Shown here: positions 16,204 through 25,483 of the stretch, piece after piece
How the letters are laid out: the number at the start of each line of letters is the position of its first letter
Position numbering within the stretch: the stretch's first letter is position 1
NCBI GenBank assembly: GCA_965603115.1
Contig: CBFDBT010000001.1
Coordinates: 1-47,392, forward strand
DNA length: 47,392 nucleotides
DNA from: CBFDBT01 sp965603115
GTDB taxonomy: Bacteria > Pseudomonadota > Alphaproteobacteria > Sphingomonadales > Kordiimonadaceae
Reading direction: 5' to 3'
Made by a program: the position numbers and the translations under genes
Notes under the pieces: model-generated
Seen by the model: only the letters and a program-made list of their open reading frames with translations
Told to the model about the DNA's origin: nothing
The model's database searches: none

Positions 16204-17661
16204 ATGCGTGATGCTATCGAATTTATCCGCAACGGCAAAAAGGTTATCGTCAACAAGGTTGCCCCCAGCGATACCCTGCTTGATTACCTCCGCCTAGAAG
16301 AAGGCGCTTGCGGCACTAAGGAAGGGTGCGGAGAAGGAGATTGCGGAGCCTGCACGGTTGTGCTTGGCCGCCCAATAGATGGGGAAATGGAATATAGAGC
16401 CGTTAATAGCTGTATTTATTTCCTTGCCATGGTCGATGGCCAAGAACTGATAACTGTCGATGACCTAGCGCCTTCGGGTAACGCTCTGCACCCTGTGCAA
16501 CAAGCTATGGTCGACCATCATGCTTCGCAATGTGGTTTTTGCACACCCGGCTTTGTCATGGCGCTCTTTGCGCTTTATCACGCAGATAAAACCATAAACC
16601 GCGAAACAGTTACAGAACAGCTTGCCGGCAATCTTTGTCGTTGTACTGGGTACCGCCCCATCGTTGATGCCGCTCTTGAGGTTTGCGGAGATAAGGCTGA
16701 TGACCTCTATACAAAGAGAATGCATGAGACGGCAAAAACATTATCAAACCGTCCACTTGAGGATATGTTTATTGGCACTGACGAGCGGTTTTTTGCCGCA
16801 CCAAAGTCCATTAATGCACTCGCTGAATTATATCTAAAGCATAGCGACGCTACCATCGTGGCAGGGGCAACCGATGTGGGCTTGTGGGTCACAAAACGAT
16901 TATTAAATATAGCCAAAATTATCTACATCGGTGATGTGTCCGGCCTTGATGGCATTGATATCCAAAAGACGCAAACCACCATCGGCTCTAACGTTAGTTA
17001 TGACAAAGCCGAACAAGTCCTCGCTGCTATCAATGCTGATATCGCTGCCACTGTCCGACGCATCGGCTCTAAGCAGGTGCGGGCATCCGGCACAATAGGC
17101 GGCAATATAGCCAATGGCTCCCCTATCGGCGACATGCCACCCATGCTGATCGCTTTAAAGGCTAGCATCACTTTGCAAAAGGGTGCGAAAACCAGAGATT
17201 TACCACTTGAAGACTTTTTTATCTCATACGGTAAACAAGACATTGGCGAAGGCGAATTTGTCAAAGACATAACAATTCCCCACCTTGACAAAAATTCTGC
17301 GTTTAAATGCTACAAAATATCAAAACGCTTTGATCAAGACATCTCAGCCCTGTTGGGTGCTTTTCATTTTACGCTTGATGGCAAATGCATCACTTCGGCC
17401 CGCATCGCTTTTGGCGGCATGGCAGAAATACCAAAACGCGCTAGGGCTACCGAGCAGGCCCTTGTGGGGTTGGATATTTCTACCATTAAAGCAGGTGACC
17501 CGCTGCTTGATAGTCTTGACCAAGACTTCACCCCGCTCAGTGATATGCGCGCATCGGCTGCTTACCGCATGGATGCAGCAAAAGGGATACTCTTTAAGGC
17601 AATTATAGAATTAAATGATGATAAAAACACCCTTACGCGCCTTATAAGTGAGGACATGTAA
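16204..17661 (+). CDS. xdhA: Xanthine dehydrogenase small subunit (2Fe-2S and FAD)
   Basis: This 485-residue subunit passes electrons from the molybdenum site to NAD. The N-terminal plant-type [2Fe-2S] domain has Cys36, Cys42, Cys47 and Cys50... the second cluster domain has Cys110, Cys113, Cys145 and Cys147 (QCGFC and CRCTGYRP). A FAD-binding domain follows (about 190-360, with VAGATDVGLWV and GGNIANGSPIGD) and then a CO-dehydrogenase-flavoprotein C-terminal domain. The fusion of Fe-S and FAD parts in one chain is the bacterial XdhA arrangement. The stop is directly followed by the start of xdhB. Confidence 0.97.
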   Translation: MRDAIEFIRNGKKVIVNKVAPSDTLLDYLRLEEGACGTKEGCGEGDCGACTVVLGRPIDGEMEYRAVNSCIYFLAMVDGQELITVDDLAPSGNALHPVQQAMVDHHASQCGFCTPGFVMALFALYHADKTINRETVTEQLAGNLCRCTGYRPIVDAALEVCGDKADDLYTKRMHETAKTLSNRPLEDMFIGTDERFFAAPKSINALAELYLKHSDATIVAGATDVGLWVTKRLLNIAKIIYIGDVSGLDGIDIQKTQTTIGSNVSYDKAEQVLAAINADIAATVRRIGSKQVRASGTIGGNIANGSPIGDMPPMLIALKASITLQKGAKTRDLPLEDFFISYGKQDIGEGEFVKDITIPHLDKNSAFKCYKISKRFDQDISALLGAFHFTLDGKCITSARIAFGGMAEIPKRARATEQALVGLDISTIKAGDPLLDSLDQDFTPLSDMRASAAYRMDAAKGILFKAIIELNDDKNTLTRLISEDM

Positions 17662-17662
17662 A

Positions 17663-19999
17663 ATGGCCCACAGACGCACCCATACTTCAAAAGATACCCC
17701 TATTAAAAGCGGCCTATCCGTTGGCAAAAAACTAGCCCATGACAGTGCGCGCCAACATGTAAGGGGTGCAGCCCTTTACGTTGATGATATAGGCGAAATG
17801 GCAGGAACTCTTCATGTCGCACCCGGGTATAGTGATGCCACATGTGGAACCATCACATCTATAGACCTTGAAGCTGTGCGAAAAGCAAATGGTGTTGTCG
17901 CTGTTTTAACCGCGGATGACATTCCCAATATTAATGACTGTAGCCCAGCGATGGGAGATGATCCTATTTTAGCGCAGGGTCAAATAACCTTCCACGGGCA
18001 GGTTATTTTTGCCGTTGTAGCAAAAACACGCGATCAAGCCAGACGCGCGGCTAAGCTTGCTATCATCAATATTAAAGCCAGCACGCCCATTATCACAGCC
18101 AAAGAAGGGCGGGCGCATAATTCAGAGATTTTACCACCGTTTAATTTTAGTCGTGGTGACGCTGAGGCGGCGCTCTCAGCACCTGAACTAATGTTATCGG
18201 AAACTTTTAAAATCGGTGGTCAGGAACATTTCTACCTCGAAGGGCAGGTCGCTATGGCTGTGCCTAAAGACGAAGGTGAAATGATTGTTCATGTCTCCAC
18301 ACAGCACCCGTCAGAAGTACAGCATACTGTTGCTAAAATGTTGGGTGTGGCCGACGCTGCAATTGTCTGTGAGTGTCGCCGAATGGGCGGTGCCTTTGGC
18401 GGCAAAGAATCACAAGCTTCTCAGTGGGCCGCCCTCGCAGCCCTTGCAGCCCATATTACCAAGCAGCCTTGTAAAATCCGCCTCGACCGTGATGACGATA
18501 TGATCATGACGGGTAAGCGCCATGATTTTGACTGCTCATGGCAAACAGGCTTTGATGCCCAAGGGGTTATATCAGGTGTTAAAGTAAATTTTGATGCGCG
18601 CTGCGGCACATCGGCTGACCTCTCTATGGGTGTGAATGACAGGGCAATGTTTCACTGTGATAACGCATATTATTATGCCAACGTTGATATCACTTCAAAC
18701 CGCGTTAAAACCAACACCGTATCCAACACTGCTTTTCGTGGGTTTGGCGGCCCGCAGGGTGTAGTTTTTGCCGAACGAATGATTGAAGGCATAGCACGAA
18801 AAGTTGGCCGTGACGCCCTCGATATTCGCAAAGTCAACCTCTATAGCGACGGAAAAGATATCACCCCGTACGGCATGGTGATCAAAGACAATATTATTGC
18901 TGACCTCATTAATGAATTAGAAATATCCAGCGATTACCGCAAAAGACGCCAAGAAATAGACGCCTTCAATGCAAGCAACAGTGTCTTGAAAAAGGGTCTG
19001 GCACTCACACCGGTAAAGTTTGGGATCGCCTTTACCCTAAAACACCTAAATCAGGCCGGCGCACTCATCCATGTATACGGCGACGGGTCGGTGCAACTTA
19101 ATCACGGCGGCACAGAAATGGGACAAGGACTATACATAAAGGTCGCCCAGATCGTAGCTGATGAATTTGGTATAAGTTTAGACAGGGTTAAAATCACCGC
19201 GACCACAACCGATAAAGTCCCGAATACTGCGCCTACAGCGGCATCAAGCGGTACGGACCTTAACGGTATGGCAGCGCAAAAGGCCGCAAAAGCCATCAAG
19301 GCGCGCATGACAAACCTCGCTTGTGAACTGCATCAGGTAAATGAAAACGATGTCAGTTTTAAAGATAATATGGTTACTGTAGGTGATGTTGAAATGACAT
19401 TCACCGAACTTGCCAAACAATCTATACTCGCCCGCATATCACTATCTTCAACTGGGTTTTATGCAACGCCCAAAATTACATGGGACCGCGATAAAAAAAC
19501 AGGCCAACCCTTTCTGTATTTTTCATATGGCGCTGCCTGCTCAGAAGTTACAATCGACACTTTAACCGGCGAGATGAAGGTTGACCGCATTGATATTTTA
19601 CACGATGTGGGCACGTCCTTAAACCCAGCTATTGATATCGGCCAAATAGAGGGTGGTTTTGTTCAGGGTATGGGCTGGTTAACCACTGAAGAGCTTGTCT
19701 TCGATGCCAGCGGAAAACTAACAACCCACGCCCCTTCAACCTATAAAATACCCACAGCCTTTGATGTGCCCAAAGACTTTTACGTAACGCTTAGGCCATC
19801 AGATGGAAATCTAGAAAAAACCATCTATCGATCCAAAGCCATCGGTGAGCCACCTGTTATGCTGGCTGCTTCTGTATTTTGCGCAATATTTGATGCAGTG
19901 GCCAGTATCAAACAAGGGGCCATTCCAGAACTAGACGCCCCCGCAACACCCGAAGCCATACTCAGTGCTGTCAAAAGCCTATCCCTTCGAGAAAGCTAA
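17663..19999 (+). CDS. xdhB: Xanthine dehydrogenase molybdopterin-binding subunit
   Basis: This protein of about 778 residues is the molybdenum-cofactor subunit that oxidises hypoxanthine and xanthine to urate. Molybdopterin motifs are clear: GGAFGGKES, TAFRGFGGPQG, GTEMGQGLY and the C-terminal IGEPPVMLAASVF with the catalytic Glu. I choose the ATG at 17663, two bases after the xdhA stop and with GAGG at 17650-17653, over an upstream GTG at 17648 that would overlap xdhA by 14 bases. xdhC follows four bases after the stop. Confidence 0.97.
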   Translation: MAHRRTHTSKDTPIKSGLSVGKKLAHDSARQHVRGAALYVDDIGEMAGTLHVAPGYSDATCGTITSIDLEAVRKANGVVAVLTADDIPNINDCSPAMGDDPILAQGQITFHGQVIFAVVAKTRDQARRAAKLAIINIKASTPIITAKEGRAHNSEILPPFNFSRGDAEAALSAPELMLSETFKIGGQEHFYLEGQVAMAVPKDEGEMIVHVSTQHPSEVQHTVAKMLGVADAAIVCECRRMGGAFGGKESQASQWAALAALAAHITKQPCKIRLDRDDDMIMTGKRHDFDCSWQTGFDAQGVISGVKVNFDARCGTSADLSMGVNDRAMFHCDNAYYYANVDITSNRVKTNTVSNTAFRGFGGPQGVVFAERMIEGIARKVGRDALDIRKVNLYSDGKDITPYGMVIKDNIIADLINELEISSDYRKRRQEIDAFNASNSVLKKGLALTPVKFGIAFTLKHLNQAGALIHVYGDGSVQLNHGGTEMGQGLYIKVAQIVADEFGISLDRVKITATTTDKVPNTAPTAASSGTDLNGMAAQKAAKAIKARMTNLACELHQVNENDVSFKDNMVTVGDVEMTFTELAKQSILARISLSSTGFYATPKITWDRDKKTGQPFLYFSYGAACSEVTIDTLTGEMKVDRIDILHDVGTSLNPAIDIGQIEGGFVQGMGWLTTEELVFDASGKLTTHAPSTYKIPTAFDVPKDFYVTLRPSDGNLEKTIYRSKAIGEPPVMLAASVFCAIFDAVASIKQGAIPELDAPATPEAILSAVKSLSLRES

Positions 20000-20003
20000 T
20001 CTC

Positions 20004-20933
20004 ATGAAAGTGTGGGCACAGATACAAAGCTTTTTATCGGCTAGCGTCCCTTGCGCAATGGTATCCGTGGTTGAAACCAAAGGCTCCACCCCCCGCGAGG
20101 TTGGTGCACGGATTGTTGTCAATGGAAAGGGAGAGTTTTTCGGCTCTATCGGCGGCGGCAATATGGAAAATACATCTCTGAAAAGTGCCAGAAAAATGCT
20201 TTCACAAGGCCAAGAAATTGTGGCTTTTGAAAAATATTTACTTGGCCCAGACCTAGGCCAATGTTGCGGCGGAGCGGTAACAGTAATGACGGAAGTTTTT
20301 TTGCCCTCTCGCATAGGCGAAGCTGAAGCCCTCGCCAGCGCTGAAACCTCTGGTCCAATCCATTCAACAAGCATAATAAACGACGACAAAATTACTCGAA
20401 GCCTTAATCAAAGTTCAAATGCTGTACTCGGCTTAAGCAGTGACGGTAAACTCAGTGAAACTTTTGGTGAAAAAAACCACGTGGTCTATATATTTGGCGC
20501 AGGGCATGTAGGTCGCGCCTTGATGTTATCCCTTGCTCCACTACCACTGGATATCACCTGGGTTGATAGCCGCGTAGATGAGTTTCCTAAAGTTATGCCA
20601 TCCAACTTTAAAGCTATTACGCATGATGAACCGCATACATTGTTAGCCACAGCGCCAAGTGAAGCACTGATTCTTGTTTTAACCCATGATCATGCCTTGG
20701 ACTTTGATATTGTCTATGCTGCGCTGAATAGAGACTGTTTTCCCTATGTGGGGGTCATCGGCTCAAAAACCAAAAAAGCCCGCTTTGCAAGCAAACTTAA
20801 AAAAGCAGGGCTTGATCAGGGCTTGATCAACCATATGATCTGCCCCATTGGCGTCCCAGGCATTACGTCTAAAAAACCCGCTGCCATTGCTGTAGCGATA
20901 ACCGCAGAGCTTTTGTCCACTATCGAGATTTAA
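20004..20933 (+). CDS. xdhC: Xanthine dehydrogenase accessory protein XdhC
   Basis: This protein of about 309 residues binds and sulfurates the molybdenum cofactor and inserts it into XdhB. The N-terminal half has the CoxI/XdhC pattern VETKGSTPREVGARIVV and GSIGGGNME, then LGPDLGQCCGG with the cofactor-binding cysteines. The C-terminal half is a Rossmann domain (VYIFGAGHVGRAL, VVGVIGSKTKKARF type) ending in the family motif CPIGVPGITSKKPAAIAVAI. The start ATG at 20004 lies four bases after xdhB; an upstream in-frame start at 19965 would overlap xdhB. It is the last gene of the rightward operon. Confidence 0.95.
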   Translation: MKVWAQIQSFLSASVPCAMVSVVETKGSTPREVGARIVVNGKGEFFGSIGGGNMENTSLKSARKMLSQGQEIVAFEKYLLGPDLGQCCGGAVTVMTEVFLPSRIGEAEALASAETSGPIHSTSIINDDKITRSLNQSSNAVLGLSSDGKLSETFGEKNHVVYIFGAGHVGRALMLSLAPLPLDITWVDSRVDEFPKVMPSNFKAITHDEPHTLLATAPSEALILVLTHDHALDFDIVYAALNRDCFPYVGVIGSKTKKARFASKLKKAGLDQGLINHMICPIGVPGITSKKPAAIAVAITAELLSTIEI

Positions 20934-20950
20934 CCAAGCGTTGGATCACG

Positions 20951-22270
20951 TTATTTCTTGTGCAGGCGCTCGCCTGCCACATAGGTCGCCTTGATGGCTC
21001 TATCGTCGCCTAAAATGGCTAGGGCGAACAACATATCCTCTAAAGTTTCAGAAAGGTCTTGGCGCGCCTGCAACAATGGTGTTGCCCTTTGGTCCATTAC
21101 CACAAAGTCAGCCCAACAGCCGGCACTCAGTGAGCCTATTTCACTCTCTAGCCCCAATGCACGCGCATTACCCAAGGTCGCCATGTAATAGCCTTCATAT
21201 GCTGACATATGGATGCCGTTTGTAAGACAAACTTTATACGCCTCGCCAATGGTGCTCAGCATGGAATAGCTTGTGCCGCCACCAACATCACTTCCCAAGC
21301 TTACGCTAACCGCGCGACCTTCCTTCTTTAAATGAGCAAGGTTTGCTAAGCCAGAGCCCAAAAACATATTGGATGTCGGGCAGTGAACCACTTTCGAATT
21401 AGATTCGCTAAGCCTTTGGCACTCATCTTCGCTTAAATGCACACCATGGCCAAAAAAGCTGTTTTTTCCAAGTAGTCCATATCTATCGTAGACGGCTGTA
21501 TAATTTTTTGCCCAAGGGTATAGCTGTTTGACATAGTCTATTTCAGATAGGCTTTCAGACAAATGCGTCTGCATATAACAATCGGGGTTCTTACGGTATA
21601 GCTCGCCAGTAACATCAAGCTGCGCCTCGCTAGACGTTACAGCAAAGCGCGGTGTAATCGCATAGCGCAACCGGCCTTTGTTGTGCCAGTCAACTATAAG
21701 TCTTTGTGTATCAAGTCCAGCCTGCTCGGCTGTATCAAGAAGATCACTGGGAGCATTGCGGTCCATCATCGTCTTGCCCGATATCAAGGCCATGCCACGT
21801 GTTTCCGCTGCCTGAAACAGAGCTTCACAAGCACCCGCATGCACCGAAGAGTAGGCCATGGCAGACGTCGTTCCATGGCTTATGAGAAAATTTAAAAAAT
21901 GATCTGCTGCCGCTTTAGCATGTGCGGTATCACCGTAAAGCGCTTCTTCTTTAAAGGTAAACCGCTTGAGCCAGTCCATCAGGTCAACACCGGGAGCAGC
22001 GAGCATACGGTACTGGGGGTAATGAATATGTGTGTCTATAAAGCCCGCCATCAACAAACTGTCCCCGTAGTCCTCAACGGGTAGCGCCTTAAATTTTTCG
22101 GGCAAACTCCCTTGTGATCCCAGCCATGCAATGTGACCATCTGCTGACACAACTAAAGCTCCATCACTATAGTTTTCAACAGCACGGTCTGGGCCTACAA
22201 GGCTTGGGTCATCACGAAAATTAACTATGTGACCATGGATAACCTTGCTTGTATCAACAGAATTCGTCAT
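20951..22270 (-). CDS. guaD: Guanine deaminase
   Basis: This 439-residue zinc amidohydrolase deaminates guanine to xanthine and feeds the xanthine dehydrogenase across the convergent gap. Metal-binding motifs are GFIDTHIHYPQ (HxH), the THLSE segment (His/Glu), HGVHL and the LGSDVGGG aspartate, as in guanine deaminases. Length fits. The ATG at 22270 overlaps the stop of uraD by four bases. Its 3' end is 17 bp from the xdhC stop. Confidence 0.95.
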   Translation of the reverse strand: MTNSVDTSKVIHGHIVNFRDDPSLVGPDRAVENYSDGALVVSADGHIAWLGSQGSLPEKFKALPVEDYGDSLLMAGFIDTHIHYPQYRMLAAPGVDLMDWLKRFTFKEEALYGDTAHAKAAADHFLNFLISHGTTSAMAYSSVHAGACEALFQAAETRGMALISGKTMMDRNAPSDLLDTAEQAGLDTQRLIVDWHNKGRLRYAITPRFAVTSSEAQLDVTGELYRKNPDCYMQTHLSESLSEIDYVKQLYPWAKNYTAVYDRYGLLGKNSFFGHGVHLSEDECQRLSESNSKVVHCPTSNMFLGSGLANLAHLKKEGRAVSVSLGSDVGGGTSYSMLSTIGEAYKVCLTNGIHMSAYEGYYMATLGNARALGLESEIGSLSAGCWADFVVMDQRATPLLQARQDLSETLEDMLFALAILGDDRAIKATYVAGERLHKK

Positions 22271-22779
22271 GTCACACGCTCTTCAATACGAAAGGAAAAG
22301 ATACGAGAAATATTATCTAGGGCCATTTGATATTCTGTGCCCTCATCATTTGAAATACGACTTTCAAAACTCTCCAGTATCTGGTGTTTAGTTGCACCCT
22401 TAACGGCGAAAATAAACGGGAAATCAAACTTTTCTCTGTAGCGCGTGTTGAGCTTAGTAAAATGCGCATATTCGCTTTGCGTTAAACTATCCAGCCCCGC
22501 TCCTGCTTGCTCTCTTTGGCTATCGTCCGTTAGCTCTCTTGCTATTGCGGCTTTACCGCCCAGGTCTGGGTGCGCCCGAATAAGGGCCAGTTGCTGCTCG
22601 CGCGGGGCCTTCATCAGAACATCCCTAAAAACTTTGGACATATAGTCCTTAGACGAATAAGGGCGCTTAATGGAGGCCTTCTCGGCAACCCAAGGGGAAT
22701 GCTCGGCAATGTCGCCAAAGGCAGCTAAAAACTCAGCAAGCTTCATCTGGTTTATGCTCTGCAATGCATAGGTCACCAC
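22267..22779 (-). CDS. uraD: OHCU decarboxylase
   Basis: This 170-residue enzyme decarboxylates OHCU to S-allantoin. The family pattern is clear: FGDIAEHSPWVAE near the N-terminus with the catalytic His, ALIRAHPDLGGKAA, ELTDDSQREQAGAGLDSLT, and NTRYREKFDFPFIFAVKG. The start is GTG at 22779 with GAGGA upstream inside the end of puuD, whose stop is only 3 bp away. It ends overlapping guaD, so puuD-uraD-guaD is one leftward operon. Confidence 0.95.
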   Translation of the reverse strand: MVTYALQSINQMKLAEFLAAFGDIAEHSPWVAEKASIKRPYSSKDYMSKVFRDVLMKAPREQQLALIRAHPDLGGKAAIARELTDDSQREQAGAGLDSLTQSEYAHFTKLNTRYREKFDFPFIFAVKGATKHQILESFESRISNDEGTEYQMALDNISRIFSFRIEERVT

Positions 22780-22782
22780 TTA

Positions 22783-23970
22783 TTATTCCTCTTGAGCCTT
22801 GAGCCAATCACCAAGTAGTTTACGTTCACTTTGCGTCATTGCCGTCTCGTTACCAATTGGCATAAGGTCAGATTCCACCGTAAACTGGATAATAAGGTCC
22901 TTATACCGCCGCACGTCTGCCTTTGTTTCGAATATAACGCTTTTCGGGGCAACATCAAAAGCCTCATGAACAGGTTCAAGCGCATGACAAGAAATACAGT
23001 GTTTGCCAACAATCGTTAGAACCTCTACGTCTGACGCAAGTTTAACATGGTTTTTTTGTTCAGCTTGAGGCTTGGTCATAATCATGGCGGTCACAAGAGC
23101 TGCAAAAACAATAGGCAGTGTCCATGCATAGCCTTTTAGCGGGTCACCAACTTCATGGCGGATGAGCGCGTGACGCAAGCAAGCACCGCCAATGATGACA
23201 AGACCAACAAGCAACCAAGCATGGCTATGGTCAGCAATGAAAGGGTAATGCCCGGCGACCATCATCACCAACACGGGCAGAGTAAGATACGTATTATGCA
23301 CCGAGCGCTGTTTTCCCATAATGCCGTAGCGACCATCGGGCTTTTCACCGGCCATTAAGGCTGCGGTGATTTTCTTTTGATTTGGGATGATAATGCGAAA
23401 AACATTAAAGGCCATCAACGTGCCAATGAAGGCCCCAACATGAATAAGGGCAGCACGCGCTGAAAAGACATGGGTATAAAAATAAGCCGCACCAAGAATA
23501 AGCATAAAGACCAAGGCCATCAACAGTGGTGTGTTTTTACCAAGCCTAGAGCGACAAAGGCCATCATAGATAAACCAGCCAAGGGCAAGGCTGACAATAG
23601 ATGTGCCTATAGCTTCACTGGAGGTAAGCTCCATAACCTTGGCATCAATCATCCATGTACCAGCGTTCATATAGAATTGCACAACCATTAAGATAATGCC
23701 CGTAACCCAGGTAAGGTAGGCTTCCCACTTATACCAGATAAGGTCATCTGGCAGTTCAGCCGGAGCTACAGAGAATTTTTCAACATTATAAAAGCCGCCG
23801 CCATGAACCTCCCAAGCTGTGCCCATCACGCCATCGCGCATTTTCTCACGTTTTTTAAGGGAATAGTCGAGGGCGATAAAATAAAAAGATGTACCAATCC
23901 AGCCTATGCCGGCTATTAAATGGGCCCACCGCACCAAAAGATTAAGCCAGTCCATTATGAATGGTGACAT
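22783..23970 (-). CDS. puuD: Membrane urate oxidase PuuD with cytochrome c domain
   Basis: This 395-residue protein oxidises urate to 5-hydroxyisourate and sends the electrons to the respiratory chain. The N-terminal part (about 1-295) has eight or so membrane helices with conserved RWAHLIAGIGWIGTSFYF and EVHGGGFYNVEKF. The C-terminal cytochrome c domain has CISCH (Cys325, Cys328, His329) and a later LMPIGNETAMT with the probable Met ligand. No cofactor-free uricase (UOX) or HpxO gene is present, so PuuD is the only visible urate oxidase. It is the first gene of the puuD-uraD-guaD operon. Confidence 0.95.
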   Translation of the reverse strand: MSPFIMDWLNLLVRWAHLIAGIGWIGTSFYFIALDYSLKKREKMRDGVMGTAWEVHGGGFYNVEKFSVAPAELPDDLIWYKWEAYLTWVTGIILMVVQFYMNAGTWMIDAKVMELTSSEAIGTSIVSLALGWFIYDGLCRSRLGKNTPLLMALVFMLILGAAYFYTHVFSARAALIHVGAFIGTLMAFNVFRIIIPNQKKITAALMAGEKPDGRYGIMGKQRSVHNTYLTLPVLVMMVAGHYPFIADHSHAWLLVGLVIIGGACLRHALIRHEVGDPLKGYAWTLPIVFAALVTAMIMTKPQAEQKNHVKLASDVEVLTIVGKHCISCHALEPVHEAFDVAPKSVIFETKADVRRYKDLIIQFTVESDLMPIGNETAMTQSERKLLGDWLKAQEE

Positions 23971-24068
23971 AAAGAAATCTCCAACTCTAGATTGTTTGAT
24001 TATAACCTAATCATAAAGTTGGTAAGACTCAAAGAAATTACTAAATAATTTGTTGGTCCGGAACGAAC

Positions 24069-24434
24069 CTAGCCCGTGCTCCAGGCCCGCGGTTGGCGCA
24101 TGCCTGATATTTTACATGCCTGTTTGGTATACCCATAAGGAAATAGTTCAAAAAACCGCTCACGGCCCTTTTTTGAACTTTCGCCGTGGAGAGCACCCAT
24201 ATGCCTAAAAACAAAACGCGCATCTGCGGCAACATTATGCTCTTCTAGGTAGCCGCGCATAAAGGCGATCACGGCCCAATGTTCGTCGCCAAGCGTTATC
24301 CCTTCTTCTTCGGCAATTTTCTCTGCGACAGTGTTAGACCAGTCATCAGGCTCCATCAAATAGCCCAACTCATCCCGGCTAATGGTTCGACCGTCTATCT
24401 CTTCCTCTGAAATTTTTTCTGGCAGCGTTCGCAT
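24069..24434 (-). CDS. DsrC/TusE-like sulfur relay protein lacking the penultimate cysteine
   Basis: This 121-residue protein has the DsrC/TusE/DsvC fold pattern: DELGYLMEPDDWSNTVAEKIAEEEGI, DEHWAVIAFMRGYLEE, FELFPYGYTKQACKISG. In DsrC two C-terminal cysteines take part in persulfide/trisulfide chemistry; TusE keeps the penultimate one. Here the inner cysteine (Cys107, in KQACKI) is present and the C-terminal tail reads RAWSTG, with no penultimate cysteine. Length is normal, so this is not a truncation. No other Tus or Dsr genes are near. I leave the symbol empty because it matches neither the TusE nor the DsrC cysteine rule. Confidence 0.85.
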   Translation of the reverse strand: MRTLPEKISEEEIDGRTISRDELGYLMEPDDWSNTVAEKIAEEEGITLGDEHWAVIAFMRGYLEEHNVAADARFVFRHMGALHGESSKKGRERFFELFPYGYTKQACKISGMRQPRAWSTG

Positions 24435-24639
24435 CCGTCCATCACCCTCTTTAGGTTTTTGCCCTATCTTTCTTTTCTATACCTAATGTATGACATATTT
24501 TCCGCGGCAATAGGTGTGACAAATCGGCGCAAAGACACCAAGGCTCACGGGGCATCTGCCTTTTACAGGTTAAATATATACTATTTATGGAATAACTGAT
24601 AGCTACGCATAGAGTAACGATATATTTGAAGGAACTATT

Positions 24640-25278
24640 ATGGATGCAAATTTTTGGTTTCAAAAGTGGGAAAACAATGAAATTAATTTCCACGAAAAAG
24701 ATACAAACACACTATTAGTCAAATATTTTGAAAAACTCGCCTTAGCAAAAGACGACCGTATATTCGTACCCCTATGCGGTAAAACCCTTGATATATCTTG
24801 GTTGCTTTTAAACGGGTATCAAGTGGTTGGGGCTGAATTGAGCGAAGTTGCTATCAAGCAACTATTTTCAGGTCTTGGCATAGAGCCAAAAATATCAAAA
24901 ACTGGTGGATTAAAATGTTATAGCGCTGAAAATATCGACATATTTGTCGGAGACATTTTTAAAGTGTCGCGCGAAATGCTTGGCCAAGTTGATGGGGTTT
25001 ATGACAGAGCGGCTTTGGTGGCCCTGCCTGCCGAAATGCGCAAAAAGTATGCTTGTCATATCATAGATATTACAGATAATGCGCCACAATTACTCATTTG
25101 CTTTGAATATGATCAAAGCGTGATGAGCGGCCCGCCCTTTTCAGTCAGCAATGAAGAAATACACCAACATTATAATAGTCGGTACAACTTAAGTCTTCTC
25201 GAAGAGCGAGATGTCCCTGGCGGTCTGAAAGGGAAATGCACAGCCCTAGAAAAACTTTGGCTTTTACAAAACAAATAA
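24640..25278 (+). CDS. tpm: Thiopurine S-methyltransferase family protein
   Basis: This 212-residue SAM-dependent enzyme is of the bacterial TPMT type, linked to methylation of selenium and tellurium compounds as well as thiopurines. Signatures are the N-terminal FWFQKWENNEINFHEKDTN, motif I VPLCGKTLDISWLL, the acidic GAELSEVAIKQLF, GDIFKVS and the VYDRAALVALP segment. The ATG at 24640 has a GAAGGAAC ribosome site. It stands alone, diverging from the DsrC-like gene over 205 bp. Confidence 0.92.
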   Translation: MDANFWFQKWENNEINFHEKDTNTLLVKYFEKLALAKDDRIFVPLCGKTLDISWLLLNGYQVVGAELSEVAIKQLFSGLGIEPKISKTGGLKCYSAENIDIFVGDIFKVSREMLGQVDGVYDRAALVALPAEMRKKYACHIIDITDNAPQLLICFEYDQSVMSGPPFSVSNEEIHQHYNSRYNLSLLEERDVPGGLKGKCTALEKLWLLQNK

Positions 25279-25483
25279 AATACCAAGAGGTGAGAAACAA
25301 TCTAAACTTTACGCGAAGTATACTCCAACATTTAATCATTTCTGATAAATAGCTAGCTAATATATTGATGTCTAATAAAGCTATTACGAAAATCTATATT
25401 GTACGAATGCACTAATATATAGTTGCATATCTGTTTTTATTCTTGATAATAACACTCTGGTTTATTGTGGAGTTAAAAACAGC
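25279..25483. other. AT-rich intergenic region, no gene seen
   Basis: This 205-bp gap between tpm and the PAS-like gene is AT-rich. I see no ORF, no strong hairpin and no clear promoter. Confidence 0.5.

Noticed and set aside
24041..24235. Alternative frame through the DsrC-like 3' end containing a CAN tail
   Set aside because: The frame holds no DsrC motif apart from chance cysteines; the KQACKI frame is continuous with the family core.
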